This document shows positions 21,616-30,336 of a stretch of DNA of 37,827 bases, piece by piece. The stretch's first letter is position 1. Each line of letters opens with the position of its first letter. The stretch lies in contig QIFC01000057.1 in NCBI GenBank assembly GCA_003228685.1, positions 1 through 37,827 on the forward strand. The letters are read 5' to 3'. A model generated the notes under the pieces. The model searched no databases and had not been told where the DNA came from. It was given only the letters and a program-made list of their open reading frames with translations. The stretch comes from Chloroflexota bacterium. GTDB taxonomy: Bacteria > Chloroflexota > Dehalococcoidia > DSTF01 > RBG-16-68-14. The position numbers were made by a program, and so were the translations under genes.

Positions 21616-22101
21616 ATGAATTTACGACAAGCACGAACGCGACGCCACGAGCGCGGCCAAACGCTCGTCGAGTTCGCCATGCTCGCGCCGCTGCTCGTGA
21701 TCCTTATCTTCGGCTTCGTCGATGTCTCGCGAATCTATCAAGCCTGGGTCACGATCGAAGGCGCCGCACGCGAGGGCGCGCGCTACGGCGTCACGGGGCG
21801 CGAGGACTGCGCTATCGCCGCCGACAACAGGCTCTCCTGCATCCAGTACGCGGCGACGCAGCGCGCGGAAGCGCTGACGAACAACGACACGGACCTGGTC
21901 GTCACCGTCCGGAGTTGGGACTACCCAGCCTATGCCGACCCGGCCGTCGAAGGCAGTCCCGGCGTTCAGTGTGATGCTCTGGAGGTACAAGTCGACTACG
22001 CGTTCACGCCCTCGACGCCGCTAGCGAGCACGATCTTCGGCTCGATCAGCCTCGTCGGCCGCGAACGTCTCGTCAACGAGCCTTTCGGCACTTGCGAATA
22101 G
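21616..22101 (+). CDS. TadE-like pseudopilin, copy 4
   Basis: The 161-residue protein has a basic leader (ARTRRHE), RGQTLVEFAM at residues 14-23 and a hydrophobic helix (LAPLLVILIFGFVDVS), followed by an extracytoplasmic domain with four cysteines. Its REGARYGVTG segment is the usual TadE motif after the helix. It is the last gene of unit 3, 14 bases after the vWA protein, with GGGAG upstream. Two TadE proteins flanking a vWA TadG resemble minor-pilin TadE/TadF/TadG sets, so this one may fill the TadF role. It is convergent with the dcw operon, whose ftsZ ends about 210 bases away. Confidence 0.88.
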   Translation: MNLRQARTRRHERGQTLVEFAMLAPLLVILIFGFVDVSRIYQAWVTIEGAAREGARYGVTGREDCAIAADNRLSCIQYAATQRAEALTNNDTDLVVTVRSWDYPAYADPAVEGSPGVQCDALEVQVDYAFTPSTPLASTIFGSISLVGRERLVNEPFGTCE

Positions 22102-22160
22102 GCCAACTCAGAAGAGACAACCGCGAGCGACGTCATCTCCCTGCCATCACTCGCGGCCGG

Positions 22161-22180
22161 ACTCTTGCCTTCGCAAGAGT
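22161..22180. terminator. Hairpin between convergent TadE4 and ftsZ
   Basis: ACTCTTGC-CTTC-GCAAGAGT is a perfect eight-pair stem between two convergent operons. A second, looser stem (22121-22127 with 22150-22156) precedes it. Neither has a proper T-run, so they are candidates only. Confidence 0.45.
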
Positions 22181-22309
22181 GGCTCTCGTTGTCGGAGAGG
22201 TTCGAGTTCCCGGTCGTTCCGGGCTGTTACGCGGCTACGCGCGCACCTCCCTCTCCTGAAACATGAACCCCTTCTCAGATGTCGCAGCGCGTCTACGGAG
22301 ACGGCGCGT

Positions 22310-23644
22310 CTACCTGGACGCGACCGTCCGCCGGAGAAACGCGGGGAGTTCCGTGTCCACGGGGTTCGGCAGCGCCTCAACCGGGAAGCGCTCGCCGCGT
22401 TCGGTCTCGTCCTGCTGCATCGATCGCGGCCCCATGGGGAAGCCGGTAGCGATCACGGTCACCTTCACCTCTTCGCCCAAACTCGGGTCGATCGCCGTGC
22501 CGAAGATGATCTCCGCATCCGGCGCGACGACTTCTCCTATCACTTGCGCGGCGGCGTGGAGCTCGTGCAAGCCCATATTGCGAGCGCCGGTGACGTTGAA
22601 CAGCACGCCGGTGGCGCCATCGATCGTCACGTCCAGCAGCGGGCTCTGGACGGCCGCTCGGGCCGCTTCGGCCGCGCGGTCGTCGCCTGAGCCACGGCCA
22701 ATCGCCAGCAGCGCCGGGCCGGCGTCGCGCATCACGCGCCGCACGTCCGCAAAGTCCAGGTTGATCTCGCCCGGCAGCGTAATCAGCTCTGAGATGCCTT
22801 GGATGCCTTGTCGCAGCACGTCGTCCGCAGTGCTGAACGCTTCCTCTACCGTGACGTCTGGGCCGCAGACCTCAAGCAGGCGGTCGTTCGGGATCACGAT
22901 CAGCGTATCGACGCGTTCGCGCAGTTCGGCGATGCCGTCCTCGGCCTGATCGCGCCGGCGCGTCCCTTCGAAGCCGAACGGCTTCGTGACGATCGCGATC
23001 GTTAGCGCGCCTGTCTCGCGCGCCACTTCGGCCACGAGTGGGGACGCGCCCGTGCCGGTGCCGCCGCCCATGCCGGCCGTGATGAAGACCATCTCGGACC
23101 CGCGGATGGCATCCAGTATCTCTTCGCGGCTCTCCTCCGCGGCGCGCTGGCCCCTCTCCGGGTCGCTGCCAACGCCGAGGCCCTTCGTCAACTTCTCGCC
23201 CATCCGGATCCGCGTCGGGGCCTCGCAACGAGCGAGCGCCTGCGCGTCCGTATTGATGCCGACGAACTCCACGCCCGCGAGGTCCTCGGCGATCATGCGG
23301 TTAACGGCGTTGCAGCCGCCTCCCCCAACTCCGACGACCTTGATCGGGGGCAGTCCATCATTGTCTGATCTCATTGCTCTCTCCCTCCTTGCCCGCTTGC
23401 GCGGCCGTTCGGCCTCATCCGGCCCGCGTTCGCTGACACTTGGGCTCTCCAGCCCCCGCTCCACTGTTCGTGTTGCCTCCGCTCTTGCCCTATCGTCCTC
23501 AGCCAAGGCCTCCTCAATGAGCGCCTCCTCAAGCTCCTCAGCCGGCAATTCCGGCTCTGGTGGCGGAATCGCCTCGCCGTTTGCGCCAAGGCCCGGCAGA
23601 ATCGGTTGGCCGTCCGCGTTCGTTTCCTCGGGGTCCCACGTCAT
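22310..23644 (-). CDS. ftsZ: Cell-division GTPase FtsZ, with N-terminal extension
   Basis: FtsZ is the tubulin-like GTPase that forms the division ring. The core begins [19 protein letters not shown] and has GINTDAQAL, the GTP signature GGGTGTGAS, and RRDQAEDGI. It ends with a C-terminal peptide ([10 protein letters not shown]) of the kind that binds FtsA. Two starts are possible. The ATG at 23644 (or the GTG at 23650), after GGGAGG, adds about 90 acidic then arginine-rich residues. An internal ATG at 23374, with AAGGAGG nine bases ahead, gives a normal-length protein. The extension keeps one open frame and fills the gap after ftsA, so I list the long form. It is the last gene of the dcw operon. 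Confidence 0.92.
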   Translation of the reverse strand: MTWDPEETNADGQPILPGLGANGEAIPPPEPELPAEELEEALIEEALAEDDRARAEATRTVERGLESPSVSERGPDEAERPRKRARRERAMRSDNDGLPPIKVVGVGGGGCNAVNRMIAEDLAGVEFVGINTDAQALARCEAPTRIRMGEKLTKGLGVGSDPERGQRAAEESREEILDAIRGSEMVFITAGMGGGTGTGASPLVAEVARETGALTIAIVTKPFGFEGTRRRDQAEDGIAELRERVDTLIVIPNDRLLEVCGPDVTVEEAFSTADDVLRQGIQGISELITLPGEINLDFADVRRVMRDAGPALLAIGRGSGDDRAAEAARAAVQSPLLDVTIDGATGVLFNVTGARNMGLHELHAAAQVIGEVVAPDAEIIFGTAIDPSLGEEVKVTVIATGFPMGPRSMQQDETERGERFPVEALPNPVDTELPAFLRRTVASR

Positions 23645-23659
23645 TGCCACGTCACCTCC

Positions 23660-24901
23660 CTATTCCGGTAGCAACACACGCACGAAGCGCGTCAATCGCT
23701 GCCACAGGTCGCCTGTGAACGCGAATGCCGGCCGCTGCGTCTGCCACACGCCGGATTCCAACTCTCGTACGGCCCACTGGAGCACGCCCACGCTTGAAGC
23801 GTAGGCAGGATCGCTGAGCGTATCGATCAGGCCCTGCAGCCCGTGCGGCGCGCCCACGCGCACCGGCAGGCCCGTCACCTGCTCCGCCGCCAACGCGATG
23901 CCGGCCAAGTTGGCCGTGCCGCCGGTCAGCACCATGCCGGCCGACAGGATGTCGTCGTGCACGGCGCGGCGCACTTCGCGGATCACCATCTCGCAGATCT
24001 CTTCGACCCGCGCCTGCGCGATCTCGGCGATGCGCCGCCGCTCGACGCTCTTGCGCCCCTCCGCGCCGAAGACGTCCAACTCCACCGTCTCCTCGGCGTC
24101 GATCTCGCTCGGGATCGCGTGGCCATAGAGCGCCTTCGCGTCCTCGGCCGACTGGTACGGGCAGCGCAGGCCGATCACGAGGTCGCGCGTGATGTGGTTG
24201 CCTCCCACGGGCAGCACCGCCGTGTGACAGACGCTGCCCTCCGTGAAGACGACGATGTCCGTTGTGCCGCCGCCAATGTCGGCCAGCACGACGCCCTGGC
24301 GCCTCTCCTCCGTTTCCAGCACGGCCTCCGCGCTGGCGAGCGATGACACGATCAATGTCTCCACCTGCACGCCGGCGCTCTCCACACACTTCGTCGCGTT
24401 CTGCAGCACCGTGGTCAGGCCGGAGATGAGGTGCGTCTCGGCGTCCAGCCGCTGGCCATACATGCCGACGGGGTCCGTCACGTGGTCCTGGCCATCGACG
24501 ATGTAGTAGCGCGGCACCGCGTGCATGATCTCGCGGTTCGTCGGGATGCTGATGACACGCGCGCCGTCCAGTACCCGGTTCACATCGTCCTGGCTGATCG
24601 GCACGTCCCGGTCCGGTATCGCGACGATGCCGCGGTTGTTCTGCCCAGAGATGTGCGGGCCGGCGAGGCCAACGTGCGCCGACAAGATGCGCGTCCCGCT
24701 CGACCGCTCCGCCTGCTCCACGGACGCGCGCACCGACTCGGACGCGTCGCGCAAGTTCTCGACCATGCCGCGGTTCAGCCCGTTCGCCGCCGCGATACCG
24801 ACCCCGAGAATGCGCAGCGGCTGCTCCGCTACCACCTCCCCGACGACCGTGCAGACCTTTGTCGTTCCGATATCAATTGACGCGAAGACTCCGCCTTTCA
24901 T
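23660..24901 (-). CDS. ftsA: Cell-division protein FtsA
   Basis: FtsA is the actin-like protein that ties FtsZ to the membrane. The product has 413 residues, normal for the family. It shows the actin-type phosphate-1 motif SIDIGTTKVC near the start, LADIGGGTTDI as the phosphate-2 motif, VLTGGTANLAGI in the adenosine region, and an amphipathic basic C-terminus (LWQRLTRFVRVLLPE) suitable for membrane attachment. The ATG at 24901 has AAGGAGG seven bases upstream and is also the overlap point with the preceding small ORF (ATGA). A longer frame starting with GTG at 24952 is rejected. ftsZ follows after about 10-15 bases. Confidence 0.95.
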   Translation of the reverse strand: MKGGVFASIDIGTTKVCTVVGEVVAEQPLRILGVGIAAANGLNRGMVENLRDASESVRASVEQAERSSGTRILSAHVGLAGPHISGQNNRGIVAIPDRDVPISQDDVNRVLDGARVISIPTNREIMHAVPRYYIVDGQDHVTDPVGMYGQRLDAETHLISGLTTVLQNATKCVESAGVQVETLIVSSLASAEAVLETEERRQGVVLADIGGGTTDIVVFTEGSVCHTAVLPVGGNHITRDLVIGLRCPYQSAEDAKALYGHAIPSEIDAEETVELDVFGAEGRKSVERRRIAEIAQARVEEICEMVIREVRRAVHDDILSAGMVLTGGTANLAGIALAAEQVTGLPVRVGAPHGLQGLIDTLSDPAYASSVGVLQWAVRELESGVWQTQRPAFAFTGDLWQRLTRFVRVLLPE

Positions 24902-25038
24902 GGCCGGGCCTCCTTTCCCTCCCTCGCGATCCCTCGCTGGGATGCAGGGCACATTCCGCTCTCTCCCATAGTTTCCAAATTCATTGCACCAGGCGACGTC
25001 ATCGCACCAGGCACTCTCATTGCACCGGGCAATGTCAT
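24898..25038 (-). CDS. 46-residue ORF coupling ftsQ to ftsA, with MxxPGA repeats
   Basis: This small frame starts at an ATG that overlaps the ftsQ stop (ATGA, 25038-25035) and ends at a TGA that overlaps the ftsA start (ATGA, 24901-24898). I checked it codon by codon: 46 residues, no internal stop. It begins with three hexapeptide repeats, MTLPGA, MRVPGA and MTSPGA, then MNLETMGESGM and a basic end (GIAREGKEARP). The FtsA ribosome-binding site AAGGAGG lies inside its last codons. Its function may be to keep ribosomes moving from ftsQ to ftsA rather than to make a useful peptide. No family is recognised. Confidence 0.6.
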   Translation of the reverse strand: MTLPGAMRVPGAMTSPGAMNLETMGESGMCPASQRGIAREGKEARP

Positions 25039-25052
25039 TGCACCGCCACCCG
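24981..25052 (-). repeat. Four tandem 18-bp repeats at the ftsQ end
   Basis: Units at 24981, 24999, 25017 and 25035 share TCAT[T/C]GCACC[A/G]GGC and are each 18 bases, a multiple of three. The unit at 25035 contains the ftsQ stop codon; the others look like copies of that stop region, expanded towards ftsA. They create the hexapeptide repeats of the small ORF. Confidence 0.85.
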
Positions 25053-25862
25053 TTCGCCGAATCGCAGGTCGACGCGGCTCAACGTGCGCCCTTCTTCCTC
25101 CGCCAGCTTTAGGACTTGGAACAGCGAGGCCAGCTTGAACTCGTACCCCTGGCCATCGCCGAAGACCACGCGCAGGTCCGGCCCGCCCAACGTGCTCTGC
25201 AAGAAGGCCGTCAGGCCGTCCGCCTGCGAGAACTCAAGCGAGCGCACAGAGCGGCCCAGCGTCTGTTCCGCCGTCGCAACGAGCTGCGTCGCGACGGCCA
25301 TCGCGCCCGCGTCGACGCGGTCGCCTGCAGCCAGCGCCGCGATAGACGCATCACGCTGCACGATCAGCGGCGCGCCGGCCGGCGCCGCCAAGTCGATCAC
25401 CACACCGTCGTCGTCGATCACGTACTGGGCGGCGCCCAACTGCCAGAGGCCCCAGGCCGTCCGTTCGGTGAGCGTGATCTTCACGCCGTTGGGCCAGTCG
25501 CGTTCGATCTGCACGTCCTTCACGATCGGCAACAGCAACAGACGTTCGCGCGCCGCATCAAGCTCCGGCTGAAAGATGCTCTGCTCATCCAGGTCCGCGA
25601 GAGCGCGCGCCCGCTCAGCCGACACCACCACGTTGCCCTCGATCTGGACGTCCTGGATCGAGAGTAGCGGCGAGTTGTAGAGCCACCACCCTCCGGCGGC
25701 CAGCGCCGCTACAATCGCGATCGGCATCGCGAAACGCCGCCAGTTCGCGGGCGGCCGTGGCATCTCGATCGACGGCATCCGCCGCTGCGTCCGACCCGCG
25801 GTGCGCTTCGCACCCGCGGGCTGCCCGCTCACGCGGGCCCCTGCGGCTCGCTGTCTAGCCAC
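25035..25862 (-). CDS. ftsQ: Cell-division protein FtsQ/DivIB
   Basis: FtsQ is the single-pass membrane protein that links early and late division proteins. The 275-residue product has a basic cytoplasmic N-terminus (about 45 residues), one membrane helix (PIAIVAALAAGGWWLYN), a POTRA domain beginning LLSIQDVQIEGNVVVSAERARAL, and then a conserved FtsQ domain with DWPNGVKITLTERTAWG. The start is a GTG with AAGGAG seven bases upstream; it overlaps the ddl stop by eight bases. The stop overlaps the following small ORF. Confidence 0.92.
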   Translation of the reverse strand: MARQRAAGARVSGQPAGAKRTAGRTQRRMPSIEMPRPPANWRRFAMPIAIVAALAAGGWWLYNSPLLSIQDVQIEGNVVVSAERARALADLDEQSIFQPELDAARERLLLLPIVKDVQIERDWPNGVKITLTERTAWGLWQLGAAQYVIDDDGVVIDLAAPAGAPLIVQRDASIAALAAGDRVDAGAMAVATQLVATAEQTLGRSVRSLEFSQADGLTAFLQSTLGGPDLRVVFGDGQGYEFKLASLFQVLKLAEEEGRTLSRVDLRFGERVAVQ

Positions 25863-26916
25863 GAACGCGCTCCTTGTGGCGTTCCTGCGCCAGCGCTACC
25901 AGCCTGCCGATCAGGTCCGCATAGCTGAGTCCCGCGTGCTGCCAGAGCAGCGGGTACATGCTCGCCGGCGTAAACCCCGGCAGCGTGTTGATCTCGTCGA
26001 TGATGATCCTGCCTTCCTCGGTCAGGAAGAAGTCCATCCGCCCCATGCCCGCGCAGTCGATCGACCGATAGCCCTGCACCGCCAGCTCCTGAATGCGGCG
26101 GGCTGTCTCCTCTGGCACGTCCGCGGGCACGATCAGCTTCGTGCTGTCGTCCAGATACTTCGCTTCGTAGTCGTAGAACTCCCGCGTGTAGCTGATCTCG
26201 CCGAGCGGCGACGCTTCCGGCTCATCGTTGCCCAGCACGGCGCACTCGACCTCGCGACCGTCGATCGCCTGTTCGATGAGCACCTTGCGGTCGTGGCGGA
26301 ACGCGACACAGAGCGCCGTGCCCAAGTCCTCTCGCGACCGCACCTTGCTGATGCCGAGGCTGCTGCCGCCGTTGGCCGGTTTCACGAACGCCGGATAGCC
26401 GACCGAGGCTTCGACGGCCTCCGCGATTTGGTCCTTGTCGCCATACTGGCTCGACCGCACAACGACGTGGTCCGCGACGTCCAGACCGGCCTGGCCGAAG
26501 ATGCGCTTCATCAACGCCTTGTCCATCCCGATCGCGCTGGCGGCTACGCCCGCGCCGACATAGGCCACGCCGGCCAGCTCCAGGAGGCCCTGCAGCGTTC
26601 CGTCTTCGCCGAACGTGCCATGGATCAACGGGAACGCCACGTCGATCTCGCCAAGCGCGGCGAGCACCTCGGGCCGGGCAAGGATGCCTCGTTCGCCCTC
26701 CAACTCCAGCGTCTTGTGGAACTTCTCATCGTCTCGATCGAGCTGTCGCTGCGTCTCCTCGGGCGTCAGCCACGCGCCTTCCTTCGTCACGCCGATCGGT
26801 ACGATCTCGAAGCGGTCGCTCGCGGCCTCATTCACGTACTGAGCCGAGACGACGGACACCTCGTGCTCCAGCGACTGGCCTCCGAAGATCACGCCGAGCC
26901 GGGTCCGGTTAGCCAT
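25855..26916 (-). CDS. ddl: D-alanine-D-alanine ligase
   Basis: This ATP-grasp enzyme joins two D-alanines for the peptidoglycan stem peptide. The 353-residue product has the N-terminal GVIFGGQSLEHEVSV, FPLIHGTFGEDGTLQGLLEL, YVGAGVAASAIGMDK, FVKPANGGSSLGISK, and the C-terminal MDFFLTEEGRIIIDEINTLPGFTPASMYP with the metal-binding acidic residues. The ATG at 26916 is chosen because GGGGAGG precedes it and because it gives the family's own N-terminus; an upstream in-frame ATG at 26961 lies inside murB. It overlaps the murC/murB stop by eight bases and ftsQ by eight. Confidence 0.95.
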   Translation of the reverse strand: MANRTRLGVIFGGQSLEHEVSVVSAQYVNEAASDRFEIVPIGVTKEGAWLTPEETQRQLDRDDEKFHKTLELEGERGILARPEVLAALGEIDVAFPLIHGTFGEDGTLQGLLELAGVAYVGAGVAASAIGMDKALMKRIFGQAGLDVADHVVVRSSQYGDKDQIAEAVEASVGYPAFVKPANGGSSLGISKVRSREDLGTALCVAFRHDRKVLIEQAIDGREVECAVLGNDEPEASPLGEISYTREFYDYEAKYLDDSTKLIVPADVPEETARRIQELAVQGYRSIDCAGMGRMDFFLTEEGRIIIDEINTLPGFTPASMYPLLWQHAGLSYADLIGRLVALAQERHKERVRG

Positions 26917-29233
26917 CGTAGCCCTCCCCGACCAAGCCGACCTCAAGCTCAAGCTCGACACCGAACTGCGCGCGCACGCGTTCCCGCGCGAGGTCGATCA
27001 GCGCCTTCATGTCGATCGCCGTCGCACTGCCCGCGTTGATGAAGAAGTTGCAGTGCTGTTCCGAGATCTGCGCATCGCCGATGCGATGTCCGCGCAGCCC
27101 AACCTGGTCGATCATGCGCCACGCCGGGTGCTCGGGTGGGTTCTTGAAGATGGAACCGGCGTTGCGCCCGCGCGGCTGCGCGGCCAGCCTGCGCCGGTCC
27201 AGATCTCGCACGCGCTCCATCAGCTCGGCCTCATCGCCTGGCCAGAGCGTGAATTCCGCTTCCAGCACCACGCGGTTGTCGTACTGGCCCTTCGTAAACG
27301 AGCTGCCCCGATAGACCAGGTCCAGGTCTTCGGCCTGTATGTCTTTCGCGGTTCCCGTCCCGTTCACGATGCGGATCGACTCCAAAACGTCGGCCAGGCA
27401 GCCGCCGTACGCGCCCGCGTTGTAGACCACAGCGCCGCCCAACGTGCCCGGTATGCCGGAGGCCCACTCCAGGCCCGCGAAGCCCTGCCTCGCGAACCCG
27501 CGCGCCACTGACGCGAAGCTGGCGCCGGACTCCGCCTTGAAGCGGAATCCACCCTTGCCGTCGGGTTCCGGGCCGCTCACGGCCCGCGCTCGGTTCTCGA
27601 TCACGACGCCGCGGATGCCGGCGTCGCTGACGATGATGTTGCTGCCGGAGCCCAGGACGAAGACAGGCGCGTCATGCTCGCGGCAGGCGATCACGATGTC
27701 GGCCAGGTCGTCCGAGTTCTTCGCGACGACGTAGACGTCCGCCGGCCCGCCGATGCCGAACGTTGTGTGGCGTGAGAGCGGTTCGTGCTCGCGCACTTCG
27801 CTGATCTCGGCCAGAGCCGCCGCGAGTGCAGCGTAGCCGGTGCTTGCGTTCGCTCCTTGAGCCTGTTGCAGCCGTTCGACGAGCAGCGGGCCAATCTCGT
27901 CGACGTCGCCGGCCCCGATGGTGAAGAAGACGTCACCGGGCTGCAGCAGCTCCATGGCCGCGTCGACCGCCTCCTCGAACGATTCGACGAAGCGCGCCTT
28001 CGGCGCTTCTATCTCATGAACGAGCGTCTCCGCGTCCATGCCCGCCGACTCCGGTTCCCGCGCTGCGTAGGTCGATAGCACCAGCAACTCGTCCAGCCCC
28101 CGGAAGCACGTCCTGAATCCCTCGAGCAAGTATTCGCTGCGGCTGTATGTGTGTGGCTGGAAGCAGGCGAGGATCCGCCTGCCGGGAAACGTCTCGCGCG
28201 CCGCTTGAATCGTGTCCGCGACCTCGGTTGGATGGTGGGCGTAGTCGTCCATGACCGTCACGCCGCCGGCCTCGCCGGCCAACTCGAACCGCCGGCGCGC
28301 GCCTCCGTATGCGGCAAGCGCTTCGCGAATCTCATCGAACGACAGCCCGACGGCGTGCGCAGCCGCGATGCCGGCCAGCGCATTCGGCACGTTGTGTCTA
28401 ATGGGCAGCGTGATTTCGAAGCGGCCCACCGGCTCGCCGTCGTGGCGAACGTCGAACGCCTGCCGGCCACCGGCCAGCAACTCGATGTCGTGCGCCGTCC
28501 ACGTAGCGGCTTGCTCTAGAGAGTACGTCTCGATCTCGGCGCGGTACTCGCCCGCCTCGATCAGATCCCGCAGCGCTGGGCTGTCCAGGCACACGATCAA
28601 CTTCCCGTCCGGCTTCACCTGTGCCATGAATTGCGCGAACGCCTTCTCCAAGTCTTCGATCGTGCCGTAGATGTCTAGATGATCGGGCTCCACGTTCGTC
28701 ACCACCGCGATGTCCGGCTCGTACTCCAGGAATGCGCGGTCGTACTCGTCCGCTTCGACGACGATCTCGTCGCCGTCGCCGGGTTCCGCGTTCGTCCCCA
28801 AATCGCGCACCTCGCCGCCCACCAGGTAGGTGGGCGAGCGTTCCGCGCGCACCAACATCGAGGCGATCAATCCGCTCGTCGTCGTCTTGCCGTGCGTGCC
28901 GGCGACGCACACAGACGTGCGGCCCTCCATCAGCGTCGCGATGAACTCAGCCCGCTTCAGCACGCGAATGCCTCGCTTGCGCGCCTCGACCAGCTCCGGG
29001 TTGTCGTCCTTGGCGGCCGACGTTGTCACCACCAGCTCAGCGTCGCCGACATACTCAGCCTTATGCCCCTCATGCACTGTTACGCCCAACGCGGCCAGCG
29101 CGTCCGTGATCGCTGAGAGGCGCATGTCGGAGCCGCTCACTTCGTGGCCCCAGGCGGCGAGCACGCGGGCGATGCCCGACAAGTGGACGCCCGCGAGGCC
29201 CACGAGATGCACGCGATGCGGTATCTCGTTCAC
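26909..29233 (-). CDS. murC/murB: MurC-MurB fusion protein
   Basis: One 774-residue chain holds two enzymes of UDP-MurNAc-pentapeptide synthesis. Residues 1 to about 460 are UDP-N-acetylmuramate-L-alanine ligase: HLVGLAGVHLSGIARVL, the ATP motif AGTHGKTTTS at 111-120, VEADEYDRAFL, and DDYAHHPTEV. From about residue 480 it is UDP-N-acetylenolpyruvoylglucosamine reductase: the FAD-binding HTTFGIGGPAD, VLGSGSNIIVSD, GLEWASGIPGTLGGAVVYNAGAYGG, and RNAGSIFKNPPEHPAW. MurB makes the substrate of MurC, so the fusion joins consecutive steps. The GTG start overlaps the murG stop by four bases (GTGA). Confidence 0.95.
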   Translation of the reverse strand: MNEIPHRVHLVGLAGVHLSGIARVLAAWGHEVSGSDMRLSAITDALAALGVTVHEGHKAEYVGDAELVVTTSAAKDDNPELVEARKRGIRVLKRAEFIATLMEGRTSVCVAGTHGKTTTSGLIASMLVRAERSPTYLVGGEVRDLGTNAEPGDGDEIVVEADEYDRAFLEYEPDIAVVTNVEPDHLDIYGTIEDLEKAFAQFMAQVKPDGKLIVCLDSPALRDLIEAGEYRAEIETYSLEQAATWTAHDIELLAGGRQAFDVRHDGEPVGRFEITLPIRHNVPNALAGIAAAHAVGLSFDEIREALAAYGGARRRFELAGEAGGVTVMDDYAHHPTEVADTIQAARETFPGRRILACFQPHTYSRSEYLLEGFRTCFRGLDELLVLSTYAAREPESAGMDAETLVHEIEAPKARFVESFEEAVDAAMELLQPGDVFFTIGAGDVDEIGPLLVERLQQAQGANASTGYAALAAALAEISEVREHEPLSRHTTFGIGGPADVYVVAKNSDDLADIVIACREHDAPVFVLGSGSNIIVSDAGIRGVVIENRARAVSGPEPDGKGGFRFKAESGASFASVARGFARQGFAGLEWASGIPGTLGGAVVYNAGAYGGCLADVLESIRIVNGTGTAKDIQAEDLDLVYRGSSFTKGQYDNRVVLEAEFTLWPGDEAELMERVRDLDRRRLAAQPRGRNAGSIFKNPPEHPAWRMIDQVGLRGHRIGDAQISEQHCNFFINAGSATAIDMKALIDLARERVRAQFGVELELEVGLVGEGYDG

Positions 29234-30336
29234 GCCGCGACTCCTTGCAACGATGATTCGATCAGCATCGCCGCGATCTGGTCAGCAGCCTCGGGCCGCG
29301 CCAACTTGCGGGCCGACTCGGCCATCCGCTGGCGCTTCGGGTCATCATCCAGCAGGTCGCGCACCACGCCGGTCAGGCGCCCCAGCTCGTCGTTTTCCAA
29401 CACAGTTGCCGCCCCCTGCTCCTCCATGTAGCGCGCGTTCGCGCGCTGGTTGTAGCCGCCTTCGTAGACGCCGGGTATGAGCACCGAGGCCAGGCCCGCC
29501 GCCGGCAGTTCTCCCAGCACCGAAGCGCCCGAGCGCAGCACGGCGAGGTCGGCGGCCAGCATTGCGTCGGCCATGTCGTCCAGGTAGCCCGTGACGTGGT
29601 AGCGCCGCTGCTTGTCCTCCGGCAGCGAGTCGCGCTTCTCTTGTAGGTTCGCTTCGTCGGAAGCGCCCGTCAGGTGCAGCACGTGGCAGAGGTCCAGCAA
29701 GCCCTTTAGCTGGTCGCGCACAGCATCGTTGATCCTGCGCGCGCCTTGGCTCGCGCCGCCCACCAGCAGCACCCTCTCGTCCGGCGGCAGACCTAGGCGC
29801 GCGCGCGCGCCTGCGCGGTCCCCTGACCAGAACTCGGATCGCACCGGGTAGCCGACGACGCTCGACTTGGCGGCAGGCAGCTCGCTCAGCGAGCGCTCCG
29901 TCGTGGTCACGATCCGTGTCGCCAAACGCGACAGCAGCCGCACCGCCCAGCCTGGATTCACGTCCGGCAAGTACAGCAAGAGCGCCCGGCCGCGAGACCG
30001 GGACGCGATGCCGACCGGCACGCTGGCGTAGCCACCCGTCGCGAAGACCGCGTCGGGGCGGAAGCGGCCAAGCAAACGCCACGCCTGCAACGTGCCCACG
30101 AGGAGCTGCCACAGACCGTGTACGATCGCCAGCGGCGAGCGCACGCGCAGCGGCCCCGCGGCGACCGACTCGAACGGAAGACCCGCGCGGTCGACGATGC
30201 GGCCGTCCATCCGCCCACTCACGCCGATGTAGAGCAGCTCCAGGTCAGCAGGCCCTTGCCGGCGGAGCGACTCTCCCACCGCGAGCGCGGGGTAGATGTG
30301 ACCGCCTGTGCCACCGCCTGCGAGAATCACCTTCAC
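29230..30336 (-). CDS. murG: UDP-N-acetylglucosamine transferase MurG
   Basis: MurG transfers GlcNAc from UDP-GlcNAc to lipid I, making lipid II at the inner face of the membrane. The 368-residue product begins MKVILAGGGTGGHIYPALAV, the glycine-rich acceptor loop, and has VFATGGYASVPVGIA, VGGASQGARRIND, and a C-terminal donor site around VLRSGASVLGELPAAGLASVLIP. The start ATG overlaps the ftsW stop (ATGA). Length and motifs are normal. It is followed by the murC/murB fusion with a four-base overlap. Confidence 0.96.
   Translation of the reverse strand: MKVILAGGGTGGHIYPALAVGESLRRQGPADLELLYIGVSGRMDGRIVDRAGLPFESVAAGPLRVRSPLAIVHGLWQLLVGTLQAWRLLGRFRPDAVFATGGYASVPVGIASRSRGRALLLYLPDVNPGWAVRLLSRLATRIVTTTERSLSELPAAKSSVVGYPVRSEFWSGDRAGARARLGLPPDERVLLVGGASQGARRINDAVRDQLKGLLDLCHVLHLTGASDEANLQEKRDSLPEDKQRRYHVTGYLDDMADAMLAADLAVLRSGASVLGELPAAGLASVLIPGVYEGGYNQRANARYMEEQGAATVLENDELGRLTGVVRDLLDDDPKRQRMAESARKLARPEAADQIAAMLIESSLQGVAA

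Noticed and set aside
22181..22230. A GGTTCGAGTTCC stretch resembling a tRNA T-loop
   Set aside because: The bases around it do not form a five-pair T-stem, and no acceptor stem or anticodon arm could be drawn.
24981..25052. The 18-bp tandem repeats as a CRISPR array
   Set aside because: There are no spacers; the units are directly adjacent and carry the ftsQ stop codon.
25801..27039. A 412-codon plus-strand frame opposite ddl and ftsQ
   Set aside because: Antisense to two well-recognised genes and without family resemblance.
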